A DNA stretch of 64,000 bases from Gammaproteobacteria bacterium (GCA_003247835.1 QJYB01000004.1:1-64000); one strand, 5' to 3'. Positions 34,463-44,081 are shown, numbered from the stretch's first letter. A program made the numbers and translations. Notes: a model not told the origin generated them from the letters alone.

Positions 34463-35832
34463 TGGGCGTGATGGGTGCCTGCCTGATCCGTGCGCTCGAA
34501 ACCGTGCGCGCCGAAGGCGTCGCGTTGCGCCTGGATGAGGCGGGTAGGCAGTCGTTCGCTGCCGAGAGAGTCGTACCAGGCGAGCGCCGCGCTGGTGCAG
34601 GGCGCCGTGGTACCGGCGTCGACGTTGGCGGCAACGAACCTACGCCATTGCCGCACGACTTTCCCGAGCCGCGATCCGAAGAATTCCGTCTCGGCAAGGG
34701 ACGTGAGACCGGGTGCCGACCGGAAGGTAACCTCGAGATCCCTCAGCAGGTCAGCGCGGATGATGCAGCCGCCCTGCCAGATGCGTGCGACTTCGGCGAG
34801 GTCGAGCTGCCAGTCGTACGCTTCGCTCGCCGCGGCGAGCAGGTCGAATCCCTGAGTGAAGCTGGCCAGAAAACCGGCGTAGAGGGCGCTCTGCAAAGCT
34901 TCAGCATCGAGGTGCAGCGGGGGGCCTGACCCCGGTACGGGTTCTGCGCGCTGAATTCGGGAACGCGCCGAGATCATCCGTTCGGTAACCGCGGCGGTGA
35001 TGGCAGGCACCGGCACGCCCAGCGTCAGGGCAGTTTCTACCACCCAGCGGCCGGTACCCTTCTGTGCCGCGCGATCGGCGACGCGATCGACGAGATAGCC
35101 ATCGCCCTGTGGATCGGGCGCGGCAAGGATCTCCGTCGTGATATCGATCAGGTAGCTGGCCGCGGGGCCCCTTCTGAAGCCGACGAAAGCCTCGCGCTGC
35201 CGTGTGCGGTCCCAGTCCAGCACATCCGTCATCGTCCGCCAGGTCTCGGCGATGATCTGCATGAGGGCGTACTCGATGCCGTTGTGCACCATCTTCACGA
35301 AGTGGCCGGCACCATCGGGACCGACCCGTGCCGCGCAGACTGAGTCGGCCGCACGCGCCGCGAGAGGCTCGATGACGCTCCGGATGCGGTCATAGTCATC
35401 GGCACTAGCGCCGACCATGATCGAGGCGCCGTGCCGGGCGCCCGCTTCGCCACCGGAGATTCCAGCCCCCACGAAACCGATGCCATGCGCCTGCAGCTCT
35501 GCGCCGCGGCGCACGGTGTCCCGGTAGTGTGAGTTGCCGCCATCGATGACGATGTCACCTGGCTCGAGCGCGGGCAGCAGGTCACCGATCACCCGATCCA
35601 CGGCGTCGCCGGCGGTGACCATCAGCAGCAGCATCCGGGGTCGTGTGACGCGGCGAACCAGATCCACGGGGTCGGTGGCTGCGGGTACAGGGGATGCAAG
35701 CGCCGCCGCGAATCGGGCGAACTCGTCCGGGTCGTAGCTGTAGACGGCGAGCGGTATGTCGAGCTCAGCCAGCCGCCAGCCCAGGTTGCGGCCCATGGCC
35801 CCCAGGCCGATGAGGCCGAGCGTTGCCGTCAT
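34447..35832 (-). CDS. gnd: 6-phosphogluconate dehydrogenase, decarboxylating
   Basis: This is a 461-residue 6-phosphogluconate dehydrogenase. The NADP-binding motif GLIGLGAMGRNLGWRLAE lies near residues 6-23, VDGGNSHY near 97 (as IVIDGGNSHYRDT), the substrate loop GAGISGGEAGARHGASIMVG near 122-141, and HFVKMVHNGIEYALMQIIAE near 176-195. It oxidises 6-phosphogluconate to ribulose 5-phosphate, CO2 and NADPH in the pentose phosphate pathway. The length is close to the classical long form. It starts 9 bases after the phytanoyl-CoA dioxygenase gene. Coupling to gluconokinase suggests a role in growth on gluconate or an oxidised sugar. Confidence 0.94.
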   Translation of the reverse strand: MTATLGLIGLGAMGRNLGWRLAELDIPLAVYSYDPDEFARFAAALASPVPAATDPVDLVRRVTRPRMLLLMVTAGDAVDRVIGDLLPALEPGDIVIDGGNSHYRDTVRRGAELQAHGIGFVGAGISGGEAGARHGASIMVGASADDYDRIRSVIEPLAARAADSVCAARVGPDGAGHFVKMVHNGIEYALMQIIAETWRTMTDVLDWDRTRQREAFVGFRRGPAASYLIDITTEILAAPDPQGDGYLVDRVADRAAQKGTGRWVVETALTLGVPVPAITAAVTERMISARSRIQRAEPVPGSGPPLHLDAEALQSALYAGFLASFTQGFDLLAAASEAYDWQLDLAEVARIWQGGCIIRADLLRDLEVTFRSAPGLTSLAETEFFGSRLGKVVRQWRRFVAANVDAGTTAPCTSAALAWYDSLGSERLPTRLIQAQRDAFGAHGFERTDQAGTHHAQWKTS

Positions 35833-35841
35833 CTGCAGGTC

Positions 35842-36798
35842 TCAGCGACCGGGTGCACGGTCCAGCCAGGCCTGCATGTCCCAGTCCGGCCAGCGCGCCC
35901 GGGTGAGCGCCAGAGTGCGCGGTGTCCAGAAGGGATCGCCGGGCGGCGGAATGCCGAGGACGGCGAGCTGCTCCGGGATTGCGTTGGCGAGGATCGGGGC
36001 CCAGTTGCGGTCTGCCGAGACCTGCCAGACGTGGAAGCCGATCTGATCGTTTCCAGCGGCCTTGTAGCCCACGGTCATGGTGTAGCGGTGCGCACCTTTC
36101 AGGGTCAGATTCGTTCCCCGATGGAAGGTGTCGATCCCATGGGCCACCAGGGTGCCCGCCGGTGCCGCGGCAGAACGCTCCCGCGCCTTGAGAGCAGCCT
36201 GTTGCTCGGCGGTGTTGGCGAGCACCTCCCCTTCGCCCAGTACCTCCCAGGCATCGGGCTTGGTCACGTAATGGAGTGCGCCGTGCGCATCGGTGACGTC
36301 TGTGAGATAGACGATGAAGTCGATGGTCCGGCGGCAGGGTTCGTCGGACGGCACCGTCAGCGTGTGGTTGCCGAAATCACAGTGGAAGGGCTGGTCGAAG
36401 TCCGCCTCGCCGGTGAACTTGGCCCAGGTATGGGACTGGTAGAGATGCACATCCGGCACGCCCAGCGCTGCCCGGGCAAAGTCGATCAGTGCCGGGTGCA
36501 GCGACAGCAGGTTCATCTCGACGGAACCGTCGTACGGCAGGGTGTCGACGTTCATGAACTGGTGCCGGTTGAACCTGCCGATCTGGCCTTCCCCCTTGCG
36601 GTTCATGACCTCTGCGGCATCCGGTCGGCGTCCACCGTAGAGCCGCTCGTAATCGGCCACGACGGGCATGATCTCGTCGGGGGTAAAGAATCCCGGCACG
36701 ATGGCGAAGCCATCCCGGCGCCAGCGCTCGACATCCGCCTCGGAGAACCGGCGATGTTCCGTTGACGAAACCGGAGTGTCTGCTTGAGCCTCAGTCAT
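35842..36798 (-). CDS. phytanoyl-CoA dioxygenase family protein
   Basis: This is a 318-residue PhyH-family Fe(II)/2-oxoglutarate dioxygenase. It has DGFAIVPGFFTPDEIMPVV near residues 29-47, a first iron-binding segment FHCDFGNHTL near 136-145 (H-x-D), and the distal His in VAHGIDTFHRGTNLTL followed by Arg for 2-oxoglutarate. The ATG at 36798 has GGGAGC upstream. It sits between an esterase-like gene (4-base gap) and gnd. That makes a sugar-acid ester or related ligand a possible substrate, though the link is speculative. Confidence 0.87.
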   Translation of the reverse strand: MTEAQADTPVSSTEHRRFSEADVERWRRDGFAIVPGFFTPDEIMPVVADYERLYGGRRPDAAEVMNRKGEGQIGRFNRHQFMNVDTLPYDGSVEMNLLSLHPALIDFARAALGVPDVHLYQSHTWAKFTGEADFDQPFHCDFGNHTLTVPSDEPCRRTIDFIVYLTDVTDAHGALHYVTKPDAWEVLGEGEVLANTAEQQAALKARERSAAAPAGTLVAHGIDTFHRGTNLTLKGAHRYTMTVGYKAAGNDQIGFHVWQVSADRNWAPILANAIPEQLAVLGIPPPGDPFWTPRTLALTRARWPDWDMQAWLDRAPGR

Positions 36799-36802
36799 CT
36801 TG

Positions 36803-37735
36803 TCAGCTCCCGTCGTCCCGCCACAGCCAGCGGAGGCTGTCGGCAAACAGGGCACCGCCGTGAGCGAGGTTGTGACCGCCGGTGCCGAACGCGAAGCGGT
36901 AATCGTAACCTGCCCAGTCGAGCGCACTCGCCATGGCCTGATTCGCCAGCGCCCAGTTGCCGAAGGGAGTGTCGGCATCGTGCTCACCGCTCTGCAGAAA
37001 AACCCGGATCGGCTTTCTCGGAGTACGCCGTATCAGGGATGGATAGTTGTGTCCGCCCCAGATGTCGGTGAACGAGCCGCAGTGACTGAGCACCCGCGCA
37101 CACTCCCCGGGATGATGCCAGGCGGCGGTGAACGCGGCGATCCCGCCGCTGCTGATGCCGCAGGTCGTCCGATGCTCGGGCTCGGCGCTGATCTTCATGC
37201 CGATCTGCTGCTCGACCAGCGGCAGAATCTCCGTGAACAGAAACTCGCCGTAGTGCGGTGTCAGCCGGTCGTACTCCAGGCTGCGCTGCGCCGTCCGCGC
37301 GTCGTAGGACTCGATGGGTCCGACGACGGGACCTTCGGGTTCTCCCGGCAGGATGAACACTGCCACCGTCGGCTCGATCTCACCGGTATGGTGCAGAGAA
37401 TCGAGCACGCTGGTGGCCCGCACCGGACCCTCTCGGGACAGATACCAGGCACCGTCGTTGAAAAAAATCAGTCGGAGCGTGGCAGCGTCTGTCACCGGCG
37501 GCGAGTAGATCCACAGGTTGCGTCGCGTCCCCGCATACACGGTGGACCCCTGCCAATCCTCGAGCTTCACTACGTTACCCCGGGCCACCTCCACATCGGG
37601 AAACGCTTCCGGACAGGGATGGTAGGCCGCATCCCAGACCGGATTCCTTTCCGCGCCGTTCCTGCGGCCGTTGACCACCGCAGGAATGGGGCGGTCGAGC
37701 TGCAGCTGTCCGATGAGCTCACGGGGTGTGGGCAA
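36803..37735 (-). CDS. esterase D/enterochelin-esterase-like alpha/beta hydrolase
   Basis: This is a 310-residue putative esterase of the Fes/esterase D type (PF00756). The N-terminal part carries [10 protein letters not shown], followed by [11 protein letters not shown]. The nucleophile elbow is [18 protein letters not shown] near residues 189-206, and [11 protein letters not shown] supplies the His. No signal peptide is visible. Such enzymes cleave siderophore, glucuronoyl or acyl esters. It is 4 bases from the dioxygenase gene and probably shares its operon. GISSGG replaces the more common GxSMGG. Confidence 0.85.
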   Translation of the reverse strand: MPTPRELIGQLQLDRPIPAVVNGRRNGAERNPVWDAAYHPCPEAFPDVEVARGNVVKLEDWQGSTVYAGTRRNLWIYSPPVTDAATLRLIFFNDGAWYLSREGPVRATSVLDSLHHTGEIEPTVAVFILPGEPEGPVVGPIESYDARTAQRSLEYDRLTPHYGEFLFTEILPLVEQQIGMKISAEPEHRTTCGISSGGIAAFTAAWHHPGECARVLSHCGSFTDIWGGHNYPSLIRRTPRKPIRVFLQSGEHDADTPFGNWALANQAMASALDWAGYDYRFAFGTGGHNLAHGGALFADSLRWLWRDDGS

Positions 37736-37811
37736 CGCTCTCCTCCGGCGTACCGGGTCGCTCCGAGTCTACTGCCTCGGCAAAACGGAGCGCCAGTTTG
37801 ACCGATCTGCG

Positions 37812-39008
37812 CTACCGCGGACGTCGTCGGGTAGCGACCACCATGCCGGCGAGGCCGAGCAGCGTGACCAACGCGCCGCCGAAAAATGTACCGGCCGGTC
37901 CGAACCATGCCCAGAGCCCACCGGCGATCACGCTCGCGAGCAGGGTGGCGATGCCTGTCACGAGGTGGAACACGCCGAACGCCGAACCGCGCAGCGGCGA
38001 CGGCGCCGAGTCGGAGACGAGGGCGGCGAGCAGTCCCTGGGTCATGCCCATGTGCAGACCCCAGAGTGCCACCCCCACCAGTACGATCCAGAGATCGGGT
38101 GCCGTGGCGAGGATAAGATCCGCAAGGATCAGGATCACGAAACCGATTATGAGCAGCGAGCGACGGTCGAGCCGGTCCGAGATCACCCCGACGGGATAGG
38201 CCGAGACGGCATAGACCACGTTCATGATGACGAGCACGAGCGGGATCAGGGACGGTACCAGCCCTGCGTCGCTGGCCCGCAGAACTAGAAACGCTTCGCT
38301 GAATCGGGCCAGCGTGAGCGTTGCCCCGATGGCGACGACCCCCCAGAAGGTACCGCCCATTCGACGCACGTCGGCGGGGTGCACGGCATTTTTCTCCGTG
38401 TCTCCCGGTGCCTGCGGTTCCGCTTCCGGCTCCTTGACGCCGAACACCAGTATGGCGACGGCGATGAGGCCCGGTATCACGGCGATCCAGAACACGGCGC
38501 GGAAATCTCCGGCAAGCACCGCCATCAGGCCGATGGCGAGGAGTGGTCCGGCGAAGGCGCCCACCGTGTCGAGGGACTGGCGCAGACCATAGGCAGCACC
38601 GGTCAGCTCCGGCGCCACCATGTCGCCGATCAGCGCGTCCCGGGGCGCACCGCGGATACCCTTGCCGACGCGGTCTGAAAACCGGGCGAAGCCAACCCAG
38701 GCCGCCGCCGGCGCTATGGCGAACAGCGGCTTGGAGAGCGCGCCGAGACCGTAGCCGATGACGATCAGCAGCTTGCGCCTGCCAAGCCGGTCGCTCAGCC
38801 ATCCGGAGAAGAGCTTGGAAAACGACGCGGTCGCCTCGCCGATGCCCTCGATCAGGCCGACGGTGATGGTGCTGGCGCCGAGTACCGTGACGAGGAAAAC
38901 GGGCAGCAGCGCGTGGATCATCTCCGAGGAGACATCCATGAACAGGCTCACCAGGCCGAGCGCCCAGATGCCTGCAGGCAGCCGGTTTCTCATCGTCCCG
39001 TCGTTCAT
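37812..39008 (-). CDS. MFS transporter
   Basis: This is a 398-residue major facilitator with about twelve helices. Motif A lies after helix 2 as GWLSDRLGRRKLLIVIGYGL near residues 70-89, and FARFSDRVGKGIRGAPRDAL near 106-125 is characteristic of a subgroup often annotated as drug or YfmI-like exporters. The start is at the junction ATGATGA shared with the TrkH stop. ATGs at 39011, 39008 and 38993 are possible, and I chose 39008. The substrate is unknown. Confidence 0.86.
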   Translation of the reverse strand: MNDGTMRNRLPAGIWALGLVSLFMDVSSEMIHALLPVFLVTVLGASTITVGLIEGIGEATASFSKLFSGWLSDRLGRRKLLIVIGYGLGALSKPLFAIAPAAAWVGFARFSDRVGKGIRGAPRDALIGDMVAPELTGAAYGLRQSLDTVGAFAGPLLAIGLMAVLAGDFRAVFWIAVIPGLIAVAILVFGVKEPEAEPQAPGDTEKNAVHPADVRRMGGTFWGVVAIGATLTLARFSEAFLVLRASDAGLVPSLIPLVLVIMNVVYAVSAYPVGVISDRLDRRSLLIIGFVILILADLILATAPDLWIVLVGVALWGLHMGMTQGLLAALVSDSAPSPLRGSAFGVFHLVTGIATLLASVIAGGLWAWFGPAGTFFGGALVTLLGLAGMVVATRRRPR

Positions 39009-40447
39009 CATCCCCGCCAGTAGGCTCTCGTCAGCAGCACGAACACGGTCATCAGCTCGAGGCGCCCGAGCAGCATGGCCAGGGCGAGCAGCCATTTTGC
39101 GAGTCCGGGCAGTGGCGCGAAGTTACCGGCGGGACCGACGATGTCACCCAGCCCCGGCCCGACATTGGTGACCGCCGTCGCCGCGGAAGACAGCGCGGTG
39201 ATCAGATCGAGGCCCATGGCCCCGAGTGCCACGGTGAGTCCGATCACCGTCAGGCCGATGGCAAAGAAAAAAGCGACCAGGGCGGAAGTGATGGACGGAT
39301 CGACCATCCGATCGTGCATACGCACGACGAACACGCCATTGGGGTGAATGAGCTTCTTGATCTGCGTGGAGAGCATCTTCAAGGCGATCTGGATACGGAA
39401 TGCCTTGACCGATCCGGCCGTGGATCCGGAGCAGCCGCCGGTGAACATGAGAAACAGGAACGCCGCCACGAAGAAGCCGCCCCACAGCGAGTAGTCCGTG
39501 CTGACGAAGCCGGTGGTGGTGATGGTGCTGACCATGTTGAAGGTCACCACGGTCCAGGCCCGCACGGTAGAGCCGCTGCCCGTTTCGTACATTGACGTGC
39601 CGAGCAGCGTCACGAGAATGATCATGCCGCCGAAGAACACGACCTGATCGTCTCTGAACAGCGCCTGCGGCCCTACGCGAAGGGCCTGCAGGAGGACGAG
39701 GAACGGCAGGCTGCCCAGCACCATGAACAGGGTGCATATCCACAGCATGCCGGTCGCATCGTACTTGCCCATGGAGGCGTCCGAGGTCGAGTAGCCGCCG
39801 GTGGAAACAGTGGTCATGGCGTGATTGATGGCATCGAAGGCGGACATGCCGAACAGCCAGTAGCAGAACGCGCAGAGCACGGACAGGGCGACGTACAGCG
39901 CCCCGATCCGGGCGGCCACGTCCCGGGTGCGGGGCAGGGTCTTGTCACTCCAGTCGGAAGATTCGGTGCGGAACAAGCGCATGCCCCCGACCCCGACCAG
40001 CGGCAGAATGGCCACGGCCATGAGCATGAAGCCGAGACCGCCGACCCACTGCAGCAGCGAGCGCCACAGCAGAATGGGGTGAGACATCTGGTCGAGTCCG
40101 ACCAGCACCGTGGAACCCGTTGTGGTGATCCCGGACATGGACTCGAAGAACGCGTCCGTGAAGCTGATGTGCTCGTGCAACACGAAGGGAAACGAGCCGG
40201 AGACGCCGGCGACCACCCACACCATCGTGGTGATCAGAAACGCCTGTCGCGGGTGGATGGCGATACCGGGGCGGCGGAAGATCAGGTAGAGCAGCAGTGC
40301 GGGAATCAGCGTCAGCCCCGCGGATTCCAGGAATGGCTCGTAGTCCTGGGTGCCGCCGAGAAAACCGACGAGGGCGGGAATCAGCATCAGATCACCCATC
40401 GCGATCATGGTGACGCTGACGACGAAGAGAATCGGACCCGGATTCAC
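39008..40447 (-). CDS. trkH: TrkH family potassium uptake protein
   Basis: This is a 479-residue K+ channel-like subunit of the TrkH/KtrB family with four P-loop repeats. SMSGITTTGSTVLVGLD near residues 104-120, NHAMTTVSTGGYSTSDAS near 212-229, FNMVSTITTTGFVSTDYSLW near 304-323, and SSAATAVTNVGPGLGDIVGP near 425-444 each carry the selectivity glycine. It needs a cytoplasmic TrkA NAD-gating subunit, which is not nearby. The start is GTG. It is coupled to the MFS gene. Confidence 0.92.
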   Translation of the reverse strand: MNPGPILFVVSVTMIAMGDLMLIPALVGFLGGTQDYEPFLESAGLTLIPALLLYLIFRRPGIAIHPRQAFLITTMVWVVAGVSGSFPFVLHEHISFTDAFFESMSGITTTGSTVLVGLDQMSHPILLWRSLLQWVGGLGFMLMAVAILPLVGVGGMRLFRTESSDWSDKTLPRTRDVAARIGALYVALSVLCAFCYWLFGMSAFDAINHAMTTVSTGGYSTSDASMGKYDATGMLWICTLFMVLGSLPFLVLLQALRVGPQALFRDDQVVFFGGMIILVTLLGTSMYETGSGSTVRAWTVVTFNMVSTITTTGFVSTDYSLWGGFFVAAFLFLMFTGGCSGSTAGSVKAFRIQIALKMLSTQIKKLIHPNGVFVVRMHDRMVDPSITSALVAFFFAIGLTVIGLTVALGAMGLDLITALSSAATAVTNVGPGLGDIVGPAGNFAPLPGLAKWLLALAMLLGRLELMTVFVLLTRAYWRG

Positions 40448-40546
40448 GGCTGAAAAGAAGACCGTCGTTCGGCAGGGCCGGCTGATTCTACATGCAATTG
40501 GAGGAAGCTTGGTGCACTCTCGAAACCCGGAGCTGGAGTTGAGAAC

Positions 40547-41560
40547 ATGAACTCAGATCGGACAGTGGGCCAGTGCGGTGCGGGCCGGGGTACCCACACC
40601 CGGGTCACGTGCTGGCTCGTGCTGATCTGGCCGATCCTGCTCGGTGGCTGCGAGGAGGCCGGCTTCTCGGTCTACACGCCGGTCGATGAGCTTTCCTTCG
40701 CCGATCCCGCGCTCCGTGATTGCGTGACGAAGACGGCGGAGGAGAACGACTGGCCGACCGCAGGCAGGATGGAGACGCTGCACTGCATCGGTACCGACGA
40801 ACCCAGTATCACGAAGCTGGAAGGTATCGGTGCGCTCGGCAACCTCAACGATCTCAGCCTGGCCCATAACGGTATCCGTGACGTAGCTCCGGTGCTCAGC
40901 CTCGACAAGCTGGCGCGACTGGATCTGGCCTTCAACGGCATCGAGCACATCGAAGCGGTCCCCAGAACGCAGCATCTGGACCTCAACCACAACCAGTTGG
41001 ATAACCTTGCCTTCGTCAGCTCCGCGCCGACCATCCGGACGCTGCTCGTCGAGTACAACAGGCTCGCCGACCTGCACCCGCTGCGGCAGCTGAAATGGCT
41101 GGTCGAGCTGCAGGCGAGCGGAAACCAGCTCGAGGACCTGGACGGTATTCAGGGGCAGCGACATCTCCGGTACCTCGGAGTATCCAACAACCGGATCGCC
41201 GCAGTGGATGCGCTTGCGGATCTGAAGACCCTGGTGGGACTGCAGCTCGCAGGTAACCGCATCACCGACGTTTCGCCGCTCGCGGGGCTCCTCGAGCTCA
41301 GGAACCTGGATCTGTCGCACAACCGCATCAGTGACGTGGCCCCGCTGGCGGCGCTCGTCAACCTGAAGGTGCTCAAGCTGTCGGACAATCCCATCGCCAA
41401 CGTGTCCGCTCTGATGAGCCTCAGCGAGCTGCACGAGCTCGACGTCCGGGGCATTCCGGACCTCACCTGTGACCAGCTCCAGGCGCTCATCGGCGATTTC
41501 GGCAGCCGCGTGGTCTTCGCCGACCGGGTCTGCGGGCAGCCGACTGAGGTTCCGCGATAA
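40547..41560 (+). CDS. leucine-rich-repeat lipoprotein
   Basis: This is a 337-residue protein with a lipoprotein signal (VTCWLVLIWPILLGGC, lipobox LLGGC) and about ten internalin-type leucine-rich repeats of 21-22 residues, such as LNDLSLAHNGIRDVAPVLSL, LVGLQLAGNRITDVSPLAGL and LRNLDLSHNRISDVAPLAAL. Cys residues cap both ends of the repeat array. It is likely surface- or periplasm-facing and binds a protein ligand. GGAG precedes the ATG. It lies next to a secreted nuclease-like gene, with no firm operon evidence. Confidence 0.88.
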   Translation: MNSDRTVGQCGAGRGTHTRVTCWLVLIWPILLGGCEEAGFSVYTPVDELSFADPALRDCVTKTAEENDWPTAGRMETLHCIGTDEPSITKLEGIGALGNLNDLSLAHNGIRDVAPVLSLDKLARLDLAFNGIEHIEAVPRTQHLDLNHNQLDNLAFVSSAPTIRTLLVEYNRLADLHPLRQLKWLVELQASGNQLEDLDGIQGQRHLRYLGVSNNRIAAVDALADLKTLVGLQLAGNRITDVSPLAGLLELRNLDLSHNRISDVAPLAALVNLKVLKLSDNPIANVSALMSLSELHELDVRGIPDLTCDQLQALIGDFGSRVVFADRVCGQPTEVPR

Positions 41561-41649
41561 GACGGGCGCCCGGGAACTATGAGCACGCAAAAACTCTCTA
41601 TAGTTGCAGACGGCCTTTCAGTAGTACGGACGAACCCCCTGGTGCAGGC

Positions 41650-42315
41650 ATGATTCCACGCGGCGTCGTATGGCTGGTGACAGCCGGCATTCTGATGGTG
41701 ACGGGTCTGACGGGTGCTGGCCGACCGGCGCGGGCGGACATGGCCCCGGGGCTCACCGTGATCGACGGCGACACACTCAGTCGCGGTGGCGAGCTCGTCC
41801 AGTTGAGCGGTATCGACGCACCCGAACTCGGTCAGCAGTGTCACGACGGCGAGATGCTCTATGCCTGCGGGCTGGCAGCGGCTTACGAGCTGGAAAAGAT
41901 TCTGACGCTGGAACCGGTTACCTGCGCACGGAGTGGTGAGACCGGCGTGAGCTACGAATGCCATACCCCTGACGGCTCGCTCAGCCAGAAACTGGTGGAA
42001 GACGGCCTGGCGGTCGCCCTGTCCGGCACCGACCTGGAACCTGCCCAGGACAAGGCCCGTCATGTGCCCCTCGGCATCTGGCGCGGTAAGTTCGTGCCAC
42101 CCGAGGCATGGCGCGCCGGAACGCGCCTCGTCGGAGAACCTTCCGGCACGGACGCCTGCCCCGTGCTCGGTTTCCAGCAGAACAGCAGACAGGTGTACGT
42201 GGTGCCCACGGACGCCGACTACGAGTCCATCTCCCGGGACAAAAACTTGCAGTTGCAGCGGTTCTGCAGCGACGAGGCCGCCCGTTCGAGCGGATATGTG
42301 CATCTGGCCGGATGA
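41650..42315 (+). CDS. secreted SNase-like (thermonuclease) protein
   Basis: This is a 221-residue exported protein with a staphylococcal-nuclease-like domain. The signal peptide ends near PARADM, then TVIDGDTLSRGGELVQLSGI and DAPELGQQC match the Ca-binding and first catalytic Arg region. The usual first Arg (RLxGIDAPE) is replaced by Gln-Leu-Ser (VQLSGIDAPE), and the Glu of the second motif is not evident, so catalysis is doubtful. A C-terminal region of about 70 residues with YVVPTDADYESISRDK is outside the SNase domain. It is followed 16 bases later by rlmD. Confidence 0.78.
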   Translation: MIPRGVVWLVTAGILMVTGLTGAGRPARADMAPGLTVIDGDTLSRGGELVQLSGIDAPELGQQCHDGEMLYACGLAAAYELEKILTLEPVTCARSGETGVSYECHTPDGSLSQKLVEDGLAVALSGTDLEPAQDKARHVPLGIWRGKFVPPEAWRAGTRLVGEPSGTDACPVLGFQQNSRQVYVVPTDADYESISRDKNLQLQRFCSDEAARSSGYVHLAG

Positions 42316-42331
42316 CCCCGGCCGGAAATCC

Positions 42332-43648
42332 ATGTCACGGTTGACCATCGAACGCCTGAGTCACGACGGCCGGGGTGTGGCACGGCACGACGGTAAGGTC
42401 GCCTTCGTTACCGGGGCGCTGTCCGGCGAGGTGGTGGAAGCGGCGCTCGCACAGCAGCATCGACGCTTCGACGAGTACCGACTCGTCGACGTGCTCGAGG
42501 CATCGCCGGATCGGGTTGAACCACGCTGTCCTCTGACGGGTCGCTGTGGCGGCTGCGATCTGCAGCACCTGGCCGGGCCCGCGCAGATCGCTCACAAGAC
42601 GCAGGTGCTCGTTGACCAGATCCGTCGCCAGTCGGGCCTGACGCCCGAACACCTGTTGCCGCCGCTGTCGGCGGATGCCTTTGCTTACCGACGCCGAACC
42701 CGGTTGGCGGTGGCCGTGCCCCGTCGTGGCGGGCGCCCCGTTCTCGGGCTGCGCACCGCCGGCAGCAGCGAGGTCGTGCCCATCGATCGGTGTCCGGTGC
42801 TGGTTCCCGAGCTCGCGGCATTGCCCGGACGGCTGCAGTCGCTGCTGAACGATCTCGAAAACCCAGCAGCGCTGGGACACGTGGAGCTGACCCTGGCGGA
42901 AACAGACGGCCAGGCAGCGCTGCCGCTGGTCTATCTGCGTCTGGTGGCCGCCCCGTCAACCGCCGATCGTTCCGCACTGTCGAGCTTTGCGAGAGCGGAG
43001 CGGTCATATCTGGCGCTGCGCGTCGGTGACGGAGCACCCGAATACCTGCACCGACCGGAACCTGAAGATCCGGGCTACCGGCTGCCCGAGTTCGATCTGC
43101 GTCTGGCCTATCCGCCTGGTGGCTTCATTCAGGGCAACGCCGGTGTCAACCGGGCGCTCGTGCACCAGGTGGTCGCGTGGGTGACGGAGGTCGGCAGCGG
43201 TTCCGTGCTGGACGCGTTCTGCGGAGTGGGCAATTTCACGCTAGCGCTGGCCCGTCGCGGGCTGAAGGTGCTCGGCGTGGAAGTCTCGCCGGAGGCGGTG
43301 GCCCGGGCCCGCCTCAATGCGGACCGGAACGGGCTGGCCGTGGCCTTTGTGGTGCACGATCTGATGCAGGACGCGCGAAAGCTGCAACGGGATCTGTTCG
43401 ACACCGCCGTGCTCGACCCGCCCCGCACCGGGGCACGGGCCCTGATTGGCGAGCTTGCCGACCGGCGGGTGGCCAACGTCATCTACGTGTCCTGCGCACC
43501 ATCTACCCTGGCGCGCGATGCGGCCATCCTTGCGGATGCGGGTTACGCGCTGGAGAAACTCTGTCCCGTCGACATGTTTCCGCAGACCAGCCACATCGAA
43601 TCGGTGTCGATGTTCCGGCTGGACGGTCGCCAGCTCAGGCGGCGCTAG
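42332..43648 (+). CDS. rlmD: 23S rRNA (uracil-C5) methyltransferase, RlmD/TrmA family
   Basis: This is a 438-residue SAM-dependent RNA m5U methyltransferase. An N-terminal TRAM-like region is followed by a Fe-S cluster set: C66, C72 and C75 in CPLTGRCGGCDLQHL, plus a later Cys in IDRCPVLV. The methyltransferase part has FCGVGNFTLALARRGLKVLG near residues 294-313, the motif LDPPRTGARAL, and the catalytic Cys in IYVSCAPSTLARDAA. RlmD modifies U1939 of 23S rRNA. The paralogue RlmC or TrmA is less likely given the four-Cys N-terminus. The gene is convergent with trxC, overlapping it by 14 bases. Confidence 0.88.
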   Translation: MSRLTIERLSHDGRGVARHDGKVAFVTGALSGEVVEAALAQQHRRFDEYRLVDVLEASPDRVEPRCPLTGRCGGCDLQHLAGPAQIAHKTQVLVDQIRRQSGLTPEHLLPPLSADAFAYRRRTRLAVAVPRRGGRPVLGLRTAGSSEVVPIDRCPVLVPELAALPGRLQSLLNDLENPAALGHVELTLAETDGQAALPLVYLRLVAAPSTADRSALSSFARAERSYLALRVGDGAPEYLHRPEPEDPGYRLPEFDLRLAYPPGGFIQGNAGVNRALVHQVVAWVTEVGSGSVLDAFCGVGNFTLALARRGLKVLGVEVSPEAVARARLNADRNGLAVAFVVHDLMQDARKLQRDLFDTAVLDPPRTGARALIGELADRRVANVIYVSCAPSTLARDAAILADAGYALEKLCPVDMFPQTSHIESVSMFRLDGRQLRRR

Positions 43649-44081
43649 CGGCTTGGGCGCGGGCCCAGCGCTCGATGTCGGTGCGACCCATGGCGCCGGC
43701 CTGACGGGCCACCTCACGCCCGCCGCTGAACAGCATGAGGGTTGGGATGCTGCGGATTCCGAAGCGGGCGGCCGTGGTCTGGGCGACCTCGGTGTTGACC
43801 TTGATGACGCGGATGGCCGGCTCCAGATCGAGAGCGGCCTCGGCGTAGGCGGGTGCCATCATCCGGCAGGGCCCGCACCAGGGCGCCCAGAAGTCCACCA
43901 GCACCGGAATGTCGCTGCGGGCGATCTGCCGGGCGAAGGCGTCGTCGTCGAGGTCCGCCGGTGGGTTGCCGAACAGGTGCTGGTGACACTTGCCGCACTT
44001 CGGGCCCTCGTCGAGCCGCGCCTCGGGAATCCGGTTCGCCGCCCCGCAGGCCGTGCAGACCACATGCAGTGTGTCGGTCAT
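43635..44081 (-). CDS. trxC: thioredoxin 2 (TrxC)
   Basis: This is a 148-residue thioredoxin with the N-terminal zinc ribbon of TrxC. CTACGAANRIP and GPKCGKCHQHLF form the two CxxC pairs (residues about 9-12 and 28-31), and the active site WAPWCGPCRMMAP lies near residues 65-77. It reduces protein disulfides in the cytoplasm and is usually OxyR-linked. GGAGGGG precedes the ATG. Its 3-prime end overlaps rlmD. Confidence 0.94.
   Translation of the reverse strand: MTDTLHVVCTACGAANRIPEARLDEGPKCGKCHQHLFGNPPADLDDDAFARQIARSDIPVLVDFWAPWCGPCRMMAPAYAEAALDLEPAIRVIKVNTEVAQTTAARFGIRSIPTLMLFSGGREVARQAGAMGRTDIERWARAQAASAA

Noticed and set aside
37570-38802. Long open frame overlapping the MFS gene in another frame
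   Set aside because: Arg- and Ala-rich translation with no recognisable motif. The MFS frame has motif A and natural membrane segments.
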